Below are positions 1-5,206 of a stretch of 5,206 nt of DNA, piece by piece. The notes beneath the pieces are model-generated. The model did not search any database. It worked only from the letters and a program-made list of their open reading frames with translations, and was not told the DNA's origin. The DNA comes from Clostridia bacterium (GTDB taxonomy: Bacteria > Bacillota_A > Clostridia > Christensenellales > Aristaeellaceae), in the NCBI GenBank assembly GCA_017412025.1, contig JAFQOY010000099.1, positions 1 to 5,206 of the forward strand, written 5' to 3'. The position numbers and the translations under genes are program-made. How positions within the stretch are numbered: position 1 is the first letter of the stretch; each line of letters begins with the position of its first letter.

Positions 1-1389
1 CGCGCCGCTTGCGTCCCTGTATACCTTGTATGTATCCACAACGTAGCCCGTGCGCTTCTTCCTGCCCGCCTGCCTGGATCCTCTGGGCAGCGATTCATCG
101 TAGGTGTACAGAATCTCATCAGACGGCTTGATGGTTCTGATCACCTCGGATTCAAGGTCGATCGTCCTTCCATCCTCAGGCAGCTGTCCGTAGAATTCGA
201 CCGTTACCTTCTGCTTTTCATACCAGGCGACGACAAACACAGGAAACTTTCCTTCGTTGCGGAACACAAAATCCAGCGAAGGCCAGTTGACCGTGGCGTC
301 CTCGCCCTTGTTGACATAGGTTGAAGGCCAGCTGTGCGCATAGCGTTCCACAATCTTCATATCCGCGCGGACAGCAGCGTTAAAGAGCGTCGAGGACGTC
401 TGGCATACGCCGCCGCCCGTATCGTCCACCAGCATGCCGCCGGCGATTGCGCCCGCCTCACGGTATCCCTTCGCGCCCGTGCGCTGACCTGTGCAGCCAT
501 TGAAGGAGAGCGTTTCCCCCGGCATGACCACCTTGCCGTTGAGCGCATTGGCCGAAAGCTCAATGTTGGTGTTTCTGTCCCTGTCCTTGGTCGTCTCCGT
601 CGTAAAGGAAGATATCCTTCCAAAGTGCCCTTCCAGCTGGCTGAGGGTCACATTCGGCCTGACCGCGCTGCCCTGCACCACGACGACGCTGTCATACGCA
701 TGCGCATCCAGCGCAGAAAGAATATCCTGCGACAGCGCCAGCCGGTCGACACGGTATCCGTCCGCTTCCTTCGTAAAGGTAAACGTGCGCTCGCTCACGT
801 CAAACGCGTCAAGCGACGCATCCCTGGCTTCAATATCCAGGCTGTCCGCAATGATGTTCACCAGACCATCGACCGCGTCCCTGTCATAGCTGAATCCCGT
901 TTCAAAGTGCGCGCCGGAGCGTGCAGCCTCCTCAACCGCGCGGTACCGCTGCTCCAGCGTACCCGTCCTGCCGACGGCATACGCCTGACGGAGGATCGTA
1001 TCCGCGTTGAAGGTCATGGGCACCTGCTCCGATGTGATGCGCCAGCGCTTTTCGCCTGCCGCTACCACGAGCGAGAAGGCGTCCGCCGCCTGCTCCCTGC
1101 GCGTATCAATCATCGCCTGAGCCTGCGCCATATCCATCCCGCCCAGCTCGAACCCGTCAATCGTCACGCCCGGAAAAAACGTCGTCTTTCCGACGGCTTG
1201 ACGAATGGCGGCATACGCATCATATGCCGCCATCTGATCTGCATACAGTTTTGCCCCGCCGACCCATACCGCGCAGCACAGCGCGATGACGATCAGCGTC
1301 CATATGGGAAAAGGCCTTCTCTCTTCTTTTGCATCAGCACGCTCGCGGCGGGAAGCGCCCCGCGTCGATTGGCGGCGATCCAAAGCCAT
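1..1389 (-). CDS. VanW family protein with C-terminal G5 domain, membrane anchored (partial, C-terminus beyond window)
   Basis: The open frame runs from ATG at 1389 to the left edge without a stop, giving 463 residues. Residues 1-28 are charged and basic. Residues 29-47 (IWTLIVIALCCAVWVGGAK) form one membrane helix without a clear cleavage site, so I infer a signal anchor with the rest outside the cell. Residues about 71-245 fit the putative peptidoglycan-binding region usual in YoaR-like proteins (it starts GVTIDGFELGGM). Residues about 261-395 are the VanW domain, with VMPGETLSFN, GGGVCQTSSTLFNA, ERYAHSWP and a DFVFRNEGKFPVFV-like strand. From about 407 on a G5 domain begins (RKKRTGYVVDTYKVYRDASG) and is cut by the window edge. 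GAGGAG at 1397-1402 lies 7 bases before the ATG. The rex stop is only 29 bases upstream and I see no terminator between them, so cotranscription with rex is likely. VanW is named from vancomycin-resistance clusters, but its biochemical role is unknown; this copy has no van genes beside it and should not be read as a resistance gene. Confidence 0.9.
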   Translation of the reverse strand, partial: MALDRRQSTRGASRRERADAKEERRPFPIWTLIVIALCCAVWVGGAKLYADQMAAYDAYAAIRQAVGKTTFFPGVTIDGFELGGMDMAQAQAMIDTRREQAADAFSLVVAAGEKRWRITSEQVPMTFNADTILRQAYAVGRTGTLEQRYRAVEEAARSGAHFETGFSYDRDAVDGLVNIIADSLDIEARDASLDAFDVSERTFTFTKEADGYRVDRLALSQDILSALDAHAYDSVVVVQGSAVRPNVTLSQLEGHFGRISSFTTETTKDRDRNTNIELSANALNGKVVMPGETLSFNGCTGQRTGAKGYREAGAIAGGMLVDDTGGGVCQTSSTLFNAAVRADMKIVERYAHSWPSTYVNKGEDATVNWPSLDFVFRNEGKFPVFVVAWYEKQKVTVEFYGQLPEDGRTIDLESEVIRTIKPSDEILYTYDESLPRGSRQAGRKKRTGYVVDTYKVYRDASGA

Positions 1390-1418
1390 ATCCGTTCTCC
1401 TCAATATTCCGATCGGTT

Positions 1419-2084
1419 TCAGGAATTCTTCGCAGCGTCCAGCGCTTCAAACAGTTCCTTTTCATTCATGCGGTAGGAAAGAATGTGCAGGCTGTCAGAC
1501 AGATGCACATTGTTGACCGCCACGCCCTCCGGCAGCGTCAGATCGACCGGCGCAAAATTCCAGATGGCGCGCACGCCGCCGCGCACGAGCATATCTGCCG
1601 TATCCTGCGCGCAGGCCTTGGGCACAGCCAGCACGGCGATATCCACCTGATGGGACTCCAGCCAGCTTTCCAGCTTCATCATCGGCTGCACAAGCACGCC
1701 GTGCACATCGATGCCCACCAGCGCAGGCGACACATCGAACATCGCCTGAATGTGGAATCCTTCCTTATCAAAGCCGGCATAATTCGCTACTGCGCGGCCG
1801 ATATTGCCCGCGCCGACGATGATCACATGGTACTCATGCCTCAATCCCAGGATTTCCGCAATATGCTCCTTCAGATTGGCCACATGATAACCATAGCCCT
1901 GCTGGCCAAATCCGCCAAAACAGTTGATATCCTGCCGGATCTGAGAAGCGGTCAGGTTCATGCGCTCGCCCAGCTCCTGGGAGGAGATGCGCACCACGCC
2001 CGCCTTTTCCAGATCCCTCAGATGTCTATAATACATCGGCAGTCTGCGCACCACGGCGTCAGATACCCTTGATTTGTAAGCCAT
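1419..2084 (-). CDS. rex: Redox-sensing transcriptional repressor Rex
   Basis: This is a complete 221-residue protein, the usual Rex length. Rex is a cytoplasmic dimer that represses fermentation and NADH-oxidising genes and leaves DNA when NADH rises relative to NAD+. Residues about 5-65 are the winged-helix DNA-binding domain (VVRRLPMYYRHL, then TASQIRQDINCFGGFGQQGYGY with the recognition-helix SQIRQD signature). Residues about 85-205 are the Rossmann fold, with the dinucleotide-binding loop VGAGNIGRAVANY at 90-102 and the FDVSP strand end at 116-120. IWNFAPVDL at 174-182 and NNVHLSDSLHILSY at 191-204 match the conserved C-terminal family segments. AGGAG at 2093-2097 sits 8 bases before the ATG. 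A second ATG at 2086-2088 (plus coordinates) is out of frame and not used. A promoter lies directly upstream, and the VanW gene follows after 29 bases. The family assignment is secure; the target genes cannot be told from this window. Confidence 0.97.
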   Translation of the reverse strand: MAYKSRVSDAVVRRLPMYYRHLRDLEKAGVVRISSQELGERMNLTASQIRQDINCFGGFGQQGYGYHVANLKEHIAEILGLRHEYHVIIVGAGNIGRAVANYAGFDKEGFHIQAMFDVSPALVGIDVHGVLVQPMMKLESWLESHQVDIAVLAVPKACAQDTADMLVRGGVRAIWNFAPVDLTLPEGVAVNNVHLSDSLHILSYRMNEKELFEALDAAKNS

Positions 2085-2131
2085 ACATCCCGCTCCTATC
2101 CCTTGTATTCCATCGGATACCTCTGAAAATT

Positions 2132-2160
2132 AGTATATCAGGATATCCATTCCGTTGCAA
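2132..2160 (-). promoter_or_regulatory. Predicted sigma-70/sigma-A promoter for rex
   Basis: On the minus strand there is a -35 box TTGCAA (2155-2160), a spacer of exactly 17 bases and a -10 box TATACT (2132-2137). The -10 box matches TATAAT in five of six positions, and the -35 box matches TTGACA in four of six. The -10 box ends 47 bases before the rex ATG, which leaves a short leader containing the rex ribosome binding site. The region is visibly more AT-rich than the genes around it. An overlapping TTGACT (2160-2165) would give a 22-base spacer, so TTGCAA is the better choice. Confidence 0.65.
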
Positions 2161-2170
2161 GTCAAACTTG
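2158..2170. promoter_or_regulatory. Inverted repeat overlapping the rex -35 box, possible operator
   Basis: CAAGT, a 3-base centre CAA, then ACTTG form a perfect 5-base inverted repeat. It overlaps the right end of the predicted -35 box, a place where a bound repressor could block RNA polymerase. It does not match the Rex operator consensus known from Firmicutes and Actinobacteria (TTGTGAA-type half sites around a 4-base centre), so autoregulation by Rex is not supported by sequence match. A 5-base repeat can also occur by chance. Confidence 0.2.
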
Positions 2171-2276
2171 AATCACGGATGCGATTTTACTGCCATGCGC
2201 ATGAACCGAAAGGAAACATCCTTCCCAGCCAGCGCAAAGCCGGGGCGGCTTCCGCTTTCATGCTTCCGCCCTTTTC
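2171..2276. other. Intergenic DNA between rnr and the rex promoter
   Basis: This stretch follows the rnr stop. It holds a 10-base perfect palindrome CATGCGCATG (2194-2203) and a GC-rich hairpin AAGCCG-GGG-CGGCTT (2237-2251). Neither is followed by a run of T on the minus strand, so no convincing intrinsic terminator for rnr is visible. Short open frames cross the region on both strands but lack a good ribosome binding site and recognisable protein sequence, so I call no gene here. Some rnr transcripts may read through into rex. Confidence 0.4.
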
Positions 2277-4364
2277 TTATCGCCTGAACGCGCGCATCCT
2301 CTCGCGCTCCTTCTTGCGGGCAGATTTCTCCCGCTTCTCTCTTTGCAGGGGCTGCGCCAGCTCCAGATCCACGGCGCAGCTCTCCAGCTCCACGCTCTGC
2401 ACGCGCACACACAGCTGCTGTCCCAGAGAAAACACGAAGCCCGTTCTCTCGCCGCGCAGCGTCATGCGCCGCTCGTCGTAGTCAAACCAGTCCTCGAGCG
2501 AACGCACATGCACAAAGCCCTCTGCACCGTTTGTAAGCAGAACGTATACGCCCCACTCGCTCACGCCGCTGACCGTACCGTCAAACAGCTCGCCCAGATG
2601 CCCTTTCATGTAGCGCGCCGTCATCAGCTTGTCCGCCGCGCGCTCAGCCTCCACCGCGGCGCGCTCGCAGTCCGAGCTTCTCATCGCTGCATCCGCCAGC
2701 GCATCGCCGGAAAGCGTTACCCGCCCGCCCTTCAGCACCGCAGACAGCGCCCTGCTGACAATCAGATCCGGATATCTTCGGATGGGCGATGTGAAGTGGC
2801 AATAATCCGGCATCGCCAGACCGTAATGCCCAAGCGGGCTGACGTCGTAGCGCGCTTTCTGCATGCTGCGCAGCGCCAGCGTGCTGATGACGCTGTACTC
2901 CGGCGTATCCTTCGCCTGCTCCAGCACTGCGCGGATATCGCCCGGCTTTGCGCGTCCGCGGATTGCTCTCGCATCCACACCCAGTCCCTGCAGGAATTCC
3001 CTGAGCGTATCGAGCTTCTCCGGGTCGGGCTTTTCATGCACGCGGTACAGCAGCGGCACGCCTTTTTCCTTTGCGAACTGCGCCACGCAGGCATTGGCCG
3101 TCAGCATGAAATCCTCGATCATCATTTCCGCCTCGCCGCGTTCGCGCATCACGATCTCCGCCGGCTCGCCCTGTTCATCCAGCACAAACTTCGGCTCATT
3201 GGCGTCAAAATCGATTGCGCCCATCGTCTCACGGCGTGCGCGGATACGGCGGGCAAGCGCGCGCATCGCCAGAAGGGAATCGACCAGCTCTTCCGGCACG
3301 CTGCCATGCGCCCGTCCGCTTTCAAACAGCGCGTTGACGTCCTCATACACCAGCCTTGCCTTGGACCGGGTGATCGTCCGCAGAAGGCGCATTTCCGTCA
3401 CTTCACCGTCCGGGCCGATATCCATCAAAGCACTGAGCGTGAATTTATCCTCATCCGGTCTGAGCGAGCATACGCCGTTTGACAGCTGCTCGGGCAGCAT
3501 CGGCAGCACGCGCCCGGGGAAATACACGCTCGTTCCCCGCTGCCAGGCTTCGCGGTCCAGCGCCGATCCCTGCGGCACATAATATCCCACGTCTGCGATA
3601 TGCACGCCAAGGCGCACAGCGCCATGCGGCAGCGTCTCCAGGCTCACCGCATCGTCAAAGTCCTTTGCATCCAGGCCGTCGATCGTAAAGGAAAGCATGT
3701 CTCTCATGTCCGTCCTGTCCGGATCATCCTCAAGCCTGGCTTCTGCGCAGGCTTTCGCCTGTTCAAGCGCCTGCGCGGGGAAATCCGTGCGCAGGCGGCT
3801 GGCTTCAATCAGCGCATTAAGCGCGCAGGACGTCTGCGAAAAGCTGCCGATCCGTCCGTCGATGCGCACAAGCAGACCGCCTTCATCCTCCCAGCGGACG
3901 ACGCGTGTGGTGACGATATCCCCGTCCTTGGCGTGATCCGACCCAGGACGCACGGCGATCCCCTGCGGCAGACGCCTCTCGAGCGGAATGATGTAGCGCA
4001 CGCCGCGCTTTTCACGCAGAACGCCGATGATCGTCTGATGCGCCCGGTTAAGCACGCGCACAACGCGCACGCGTTCGTGCCCTATGACCTCCGCCTGCAC
4101 GACGTCGCCCCAGAGCGTGCCGCGCGCGCTGTCCTTTGACGCGGTATAGACCGTGCCGTCCTGCGCCTCCATGGATACCGCCCCGTGGCGAAGGCCGCGT
4201 ACCGTCAGGCAAAGCGCTGTCCCACCGCTTCTTTCCTCAGGCTCCTTCGCCATGACCTTTGACCGCGCATCCCTCTTCTTCCATCCATCCAGGTCGTCAA
4301 GAGCAATGCGGCGGACGTATTTCTTTCCGGACGCCGGCGCTTTTTTCTCTTCTCTGTCTTTCAT
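2277..4364 (-). CDS. rnr: Ribonuclease R (RNB-family 3'-5' exoribonuclease), form without N-terminal HTH domain
   Basis: RNase R is a cytoplasmic, processive hydrolase that degrades RNA, including structured RNA, from the 3' end to nucleoside 5'-monophosphates. The protein has 695 residues. Residues 1-45 are a charged lead. Two weakly conserved cold-shock-like OB domains follow at about 48-110 and 111-172. The catalytic RNB domain spans about 220-545, with FTIDGLDAKDFDDAV at 226-240; by comparison with E. coli RNase R, D229, D235, D237 and D238 are the metal-binding aspartates. HIADVGYYV (255-263), RGTSVYFPGRVLPMLPEQLSNG (276-297), LLYRVHEKPDPEKL (438-451) and HFTSPIRRYPDLIVSRAL (523-540) are all intact. 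An S1 RNA-binding domain lies at about 590-670, followed by a lysine/arginine-rich tail. The usual N-terminal helix-turn-helix domain is missing. The start is firm: AGGAG (4373-4377) lies 8 bases before the ATG, and an in-frame stop TAA lies at 4383-4385. The gene follows the secG terminator, so it probably has its own promoter, but I could not identify one with confidence. Confidence 0.96.
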   Translation of the reverse strand: MKDREEKKAPASGKKYVRRIALDDLDGWKKRDARSKVMAKEPEERSGGTALCLTVRGLRHGAVSMEAQDGTVYTASKDSARGTLWGDVVQAEVIGHERVRVVRVLNRAHQTIIGVLREKRGVRYIIPLERRLPQGIAVRPGSDHAKDGDIVTTRVVRWEDEGGLLVRIDGRIGSFSQTSCALNALIEASRLRTDFPAQALEQAKACAEARLEDDPDRTDMRDMLSFTIDGLDAKDFDDAVSLETLPHGAVRLGVHIADVGYYVPQGSALDREAWQRGTSVYFPGRVLPMLPEQLSNGVCSLRPDEDKFTLSALMDIGPDGEVTEMRLLRTITRSKARLVYEDVNALFESGRAHGSVPEELVDSLLAMRALARRIRARRETMGAIDFDANEPKFVLDEQGEPAEIVMRERGEAEMMIEDFMLTANACVAQFAKEKGVPLLYRVHEKPDPEKLDTLREFLQGLGVDARAIRGRAKPGDIRAVLEQAKDTPEYSVISTLALRSMQKARYDVSPLGHYGLAMPDYCHFTSPIRRYPDLIVSRALSAVLKGGRVTLSGDALADAAMRSSDCERAAVEAERAADKLMTARYMKGHLGELFDGTVSGVSEWGVYVLLTNGAEGFVHVRSLEDWFDYDERRMTLRGERTGFVFSLGQQLCVRVQSVELESCAVDLELAQPLQREKREKSARKKERERMRAFRR

Positions 4365-4455
4365 GTTCTCAACTCCTGAGACTTACGATTCCTGATTCTT
4401 CGCCGATTTAGCCGTCCGGCATGAATTACCGCAGATCCGTCGTCTTCATGACAGT

Positions 4456-4483
4456 TTTTTCACAAGTCCTATAACGTGAAAAA
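4456..4483. repeat. Inverted repeat overlapping the secG terminator tail, upstream of rnr
   Basis: TTTTTCAC (4456-4463) and GTGAAAAA (4476-4483) form a perfect 8-base inverted repeat around a 12-base centre. One arm is the T-run of the secG terminator. Its role is unknown: it could form a small secondary hairpin at the 3' end of the secG transcript or lie in the rnr upstream control region. The AT-rich arms make chance occurrence plausible. Confidence 0.3.
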
Positions 4484-4513
4484 GAGGCCAAAGCACATGC
4501 TTCAGCCTCTTTT
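4480..4513 (-). terminator. Rho-independent terminator after secG, possibly bidirectional
   Basis: On the minus strand AAAAGAGGC (4505-4513) pairs perfectly with GCCTCTTTT (4480-4488). Inside, after a symmetric 2-base mismatch, AAGCA (4498-4502) pairs with TGCTT (4491-4495) around a 2-base loop, which makes a long, two-step hairpin. The downstream arm runs into TTTTT before CACG, so transcripts from secG should end here, 12-45 bases past its stop. Read on the plus strand the other arm ends in TTTT, so it could also stop plus-strand transcription, although no plus-strand gene is nearby. Confidence 0.9.
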
Positions 4514-4524
4514 GATTGTCTCTC

Positions 4525-4761
4525 TTAGCCGATCATCGCGACGACAAGGGCGCAGATGATGAACACAACCGCAGAAACCTTGGTCGCCAGAGCGAGCTTA
4601 CCCTCCATCGACTTCGCCTTGTTCTTTCCGAAGAAAGTCTCGGCGCCGCCAGCAATCGCACCCAGGCCATTGGACTCGCCCGGCTGCAGCAGAACGGTAA
4701 CGATCAGGATAATCGCGGTGATCACGAGCAGGACGGTAACAATACCGTTAAGGATCGCCAT
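4525..4761 (-). CDS. secG: Preprotein translocase subunit SecG
   Basis: This is a complete 78-residue protein, the normal size for SecG of Gram-positive bacteria. SecG is a small inner-membrane subunit of the SecYEG channel and assists SecA-driven export of unfolded proteins. Two membrane helices are visible: about residues 4-24 (LNGIVTVLLVITAIILIVTV) and about 57-76 (LALATKVSAVVFIICALVVA). Between them lies the conserved family segment LLQPGESNGLGAIAGGAETF (24-43) followed by FGKNKAKS. A strong AGGAGGA site (4770-4776) is 8 bases before the ATG. The gene starts 31 bases after the rpsI stop with no clear terminator between them, so it is likely read from the ribosomal protein operon. It is followed by a strong terminator. 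In many Firmicutes secG is next to rnr and smpB; rnr is next here, but smpB is not. Confidence 0.96.
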   Translation of the reverse strand: MAILNGIVTVLLVITAIILIVTVLLQPGESNGLGAIAGGAETFFGKNKAKSMEGKLALATKVSAVVFIICALVVAMIG

Positions 4762-4792
4762 ATGTTTTCTCCTCCTCGACTCGTTAAGCGGA

Positions 4793-5185
4793 TTAGCGCT
4801 TGGAGAACTGCGGCGCGCGGCGGGCGGCCTTCAGGCCGTACTTCTTGCGCTCCTTCATACGCGGATCGCGCGTGAGGAAGCCAGCCTTCTTCACGGCCGG
4901 ACGCAGCTCCGGATCAGCCTTGATCAGAGCGCGGGAAACGCCGTGACGGATCGCGCCGGCCTGACCGGACAGACCACCGCCATAAACATTGACGAGCACG
5001 TCATAGCGGCCCTCCAGAGAGGTGAGAACCAGCGGCTGACGAACGGTCATCTTGAGGGTCTCAAGACCAAAGTAGTTGTCGATATCGCGGCCATTGATGA
5101 CGATCTTGCCTTCGCCCGGAATGAGGCGAACACGAGCAATGGCCTTCTTACGGCGGCCAACCGCCTGATACTGAACCTGTGCCAT
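4793..5185 (-). CDS. rpsI: Small ribosomal subunit protein S9 (uS9)
   Basis: This is a complete 130-residue protein, the standard bacterial length. S9 sits in the head of the 30S subunit, and its C-terminal tail reaches the P-site tRNA. Family signatures are continuous: [20 protein letters not shown] near the start, [20 protein letters not shown] at about 66-85, [12 protein letters not shown], then [20 protein letters not shown] and the terminal FSKR. The ending Lys-Arg, expected for the tRNA-contacting tail, is intact. AAGGAG (5196-5201) lies 10 bases before the ATG. A small inverted repeat GTGT-CAA-ACAC (5186-5196) lies between this site and the start and touches its edge. rplM (L13) normally precedes rpsI and would be expected just beyond the right edge, but the window ends before it can be seen. 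The gene is followed closely by secG. Confidence 0.98.
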   Translation of the reverse strand: MAQVQYQAVGRRKKAIARVRLIPGEGKIVINGRDIDNYFGLETLKMTVRQPLVLTSLEGRYDVLVNVYGGGLSGQAGAIRHGVSRALIKADPELRPAVKKAGFLTRDPRMKERKKYGLKAARRAPQFSKR

Positions 5186-5206
5186 GTGTCAAACACTCCT
5201 TCCTGC

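Noticed and set aside
1..1389. VanW gene as evidence of a vancomycin-resistance cluster
   Set aside because: No vanHAX, vanY or vanRS-like genes are present. VanW/G5 proteins are common in Clostridia unrelated to resistance.
334..1476. A 380-codon open frame on the plus strand opposite the VanW gene
   Set aside because: It is fully antisense to a gene with clear VanW, G5 and membrane-anchor signatures. The product is an arginine/histidine-rich low-quality sequence without recognisable domains, typical of a GC-rich antisense shadow.
1329..2072. A 247-codon plus-strand open frame opposite rex
   Set aside because: It mirrors the rex coding region. The minus-strand protein is an unambiguous full-length Rex, and the plus-strand product is rich in His, Gln and Arg without any recognisable motif.
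2237..2251. GC hairpin AAGCCG-GGG-CGGCTT as an rnr terminator
   Set aside because: The stem is only 6 base pairs with a 3-base loop, and on the minus strand it is followed by TGCGCTGG rather than a T-run.
2343..3582. Plus-strand open frames of 379 and 239 codons opposite rnr
   Set aside because: They lie over the conserved RNB catalytic region, overlap each other in different frames, and encode arginine/histidine-rich or serine-rich sequence with no family features.
4786..4801. Inverted repeat AAGCG-GATTAG-CGCTT at the end of rpsI as a terminator
   Set aside because: The stem is 5 base pairs, there is no T-run after it, and it overlaps the rpsI stop codon just ahead of the secG ribosome binding site.
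1..5206. A previously undescribed defence, mobile or biosynthetic system
   Set aside because: All five genes belong to well-known families and cover nearly the whole window. There are no direct-repeat arrays, transposase remnants, attachment-site duplications or composition breaks that I can see by eye.

Overview
The window looks like a piece of the chromosome of a GC-rich member of the Clostridia (Firmicutes). The indications are a redox repressor of the Rex family, a VanW protein ending in a G5 domain (a Gram-positive envelope architecture), a short Gram-positive-type SecG next to an RNase R gene, and strong AGGAGG-like ribosome binding sites spaced 7-10 bases before each start. This placement is an inference from gene content; no marker gene here fixes the genus.

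All five genes lie on the minus strand, so the reading order runs from high to low coordinates. At the right end, rpsI (ribosomal protein S9, complete) is followed after 31 bases by secG (a subunit of the protein-export channel). A strong hairpin terminator at 4480-4513 ends that unit. After a leader of about 115 bases comes rnr, a large RNase R exoribonuclease that has the catalytic RNB and S1 parts but no N-terminal helix-turn-helix domain. A gap of 192 bases follows, with a good sigma-70/A-type promoter at 2132-2160. It reads into rex, an NADH/NAD+-sensing repressor, and then, 29 bases on, into a membrane-anchored VanW/G5 protein that runs off the left edge of the window.

Functionally this is mostly housekeeping: translation (S9), protein export (SecG), RNA decay (RNase R), redox control of transcription (Rex) and an envelope protein of uncertain role (VanW/G5). 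I found no mobile element, CRISPR array, tRNA or rRNA gene, long repeat, or anything that looks like a new defence or biosynthetic system. Long open frames on the plus strand are antisense shadows of the GC-rich minus-strand genes. The points worth a second look are modest: the domain-reduced RNase R without smpB beside it, the rpsI-secG pairing, the likely rex-vanW transcription unit, and inverted repeats near two likely regulatory regions.
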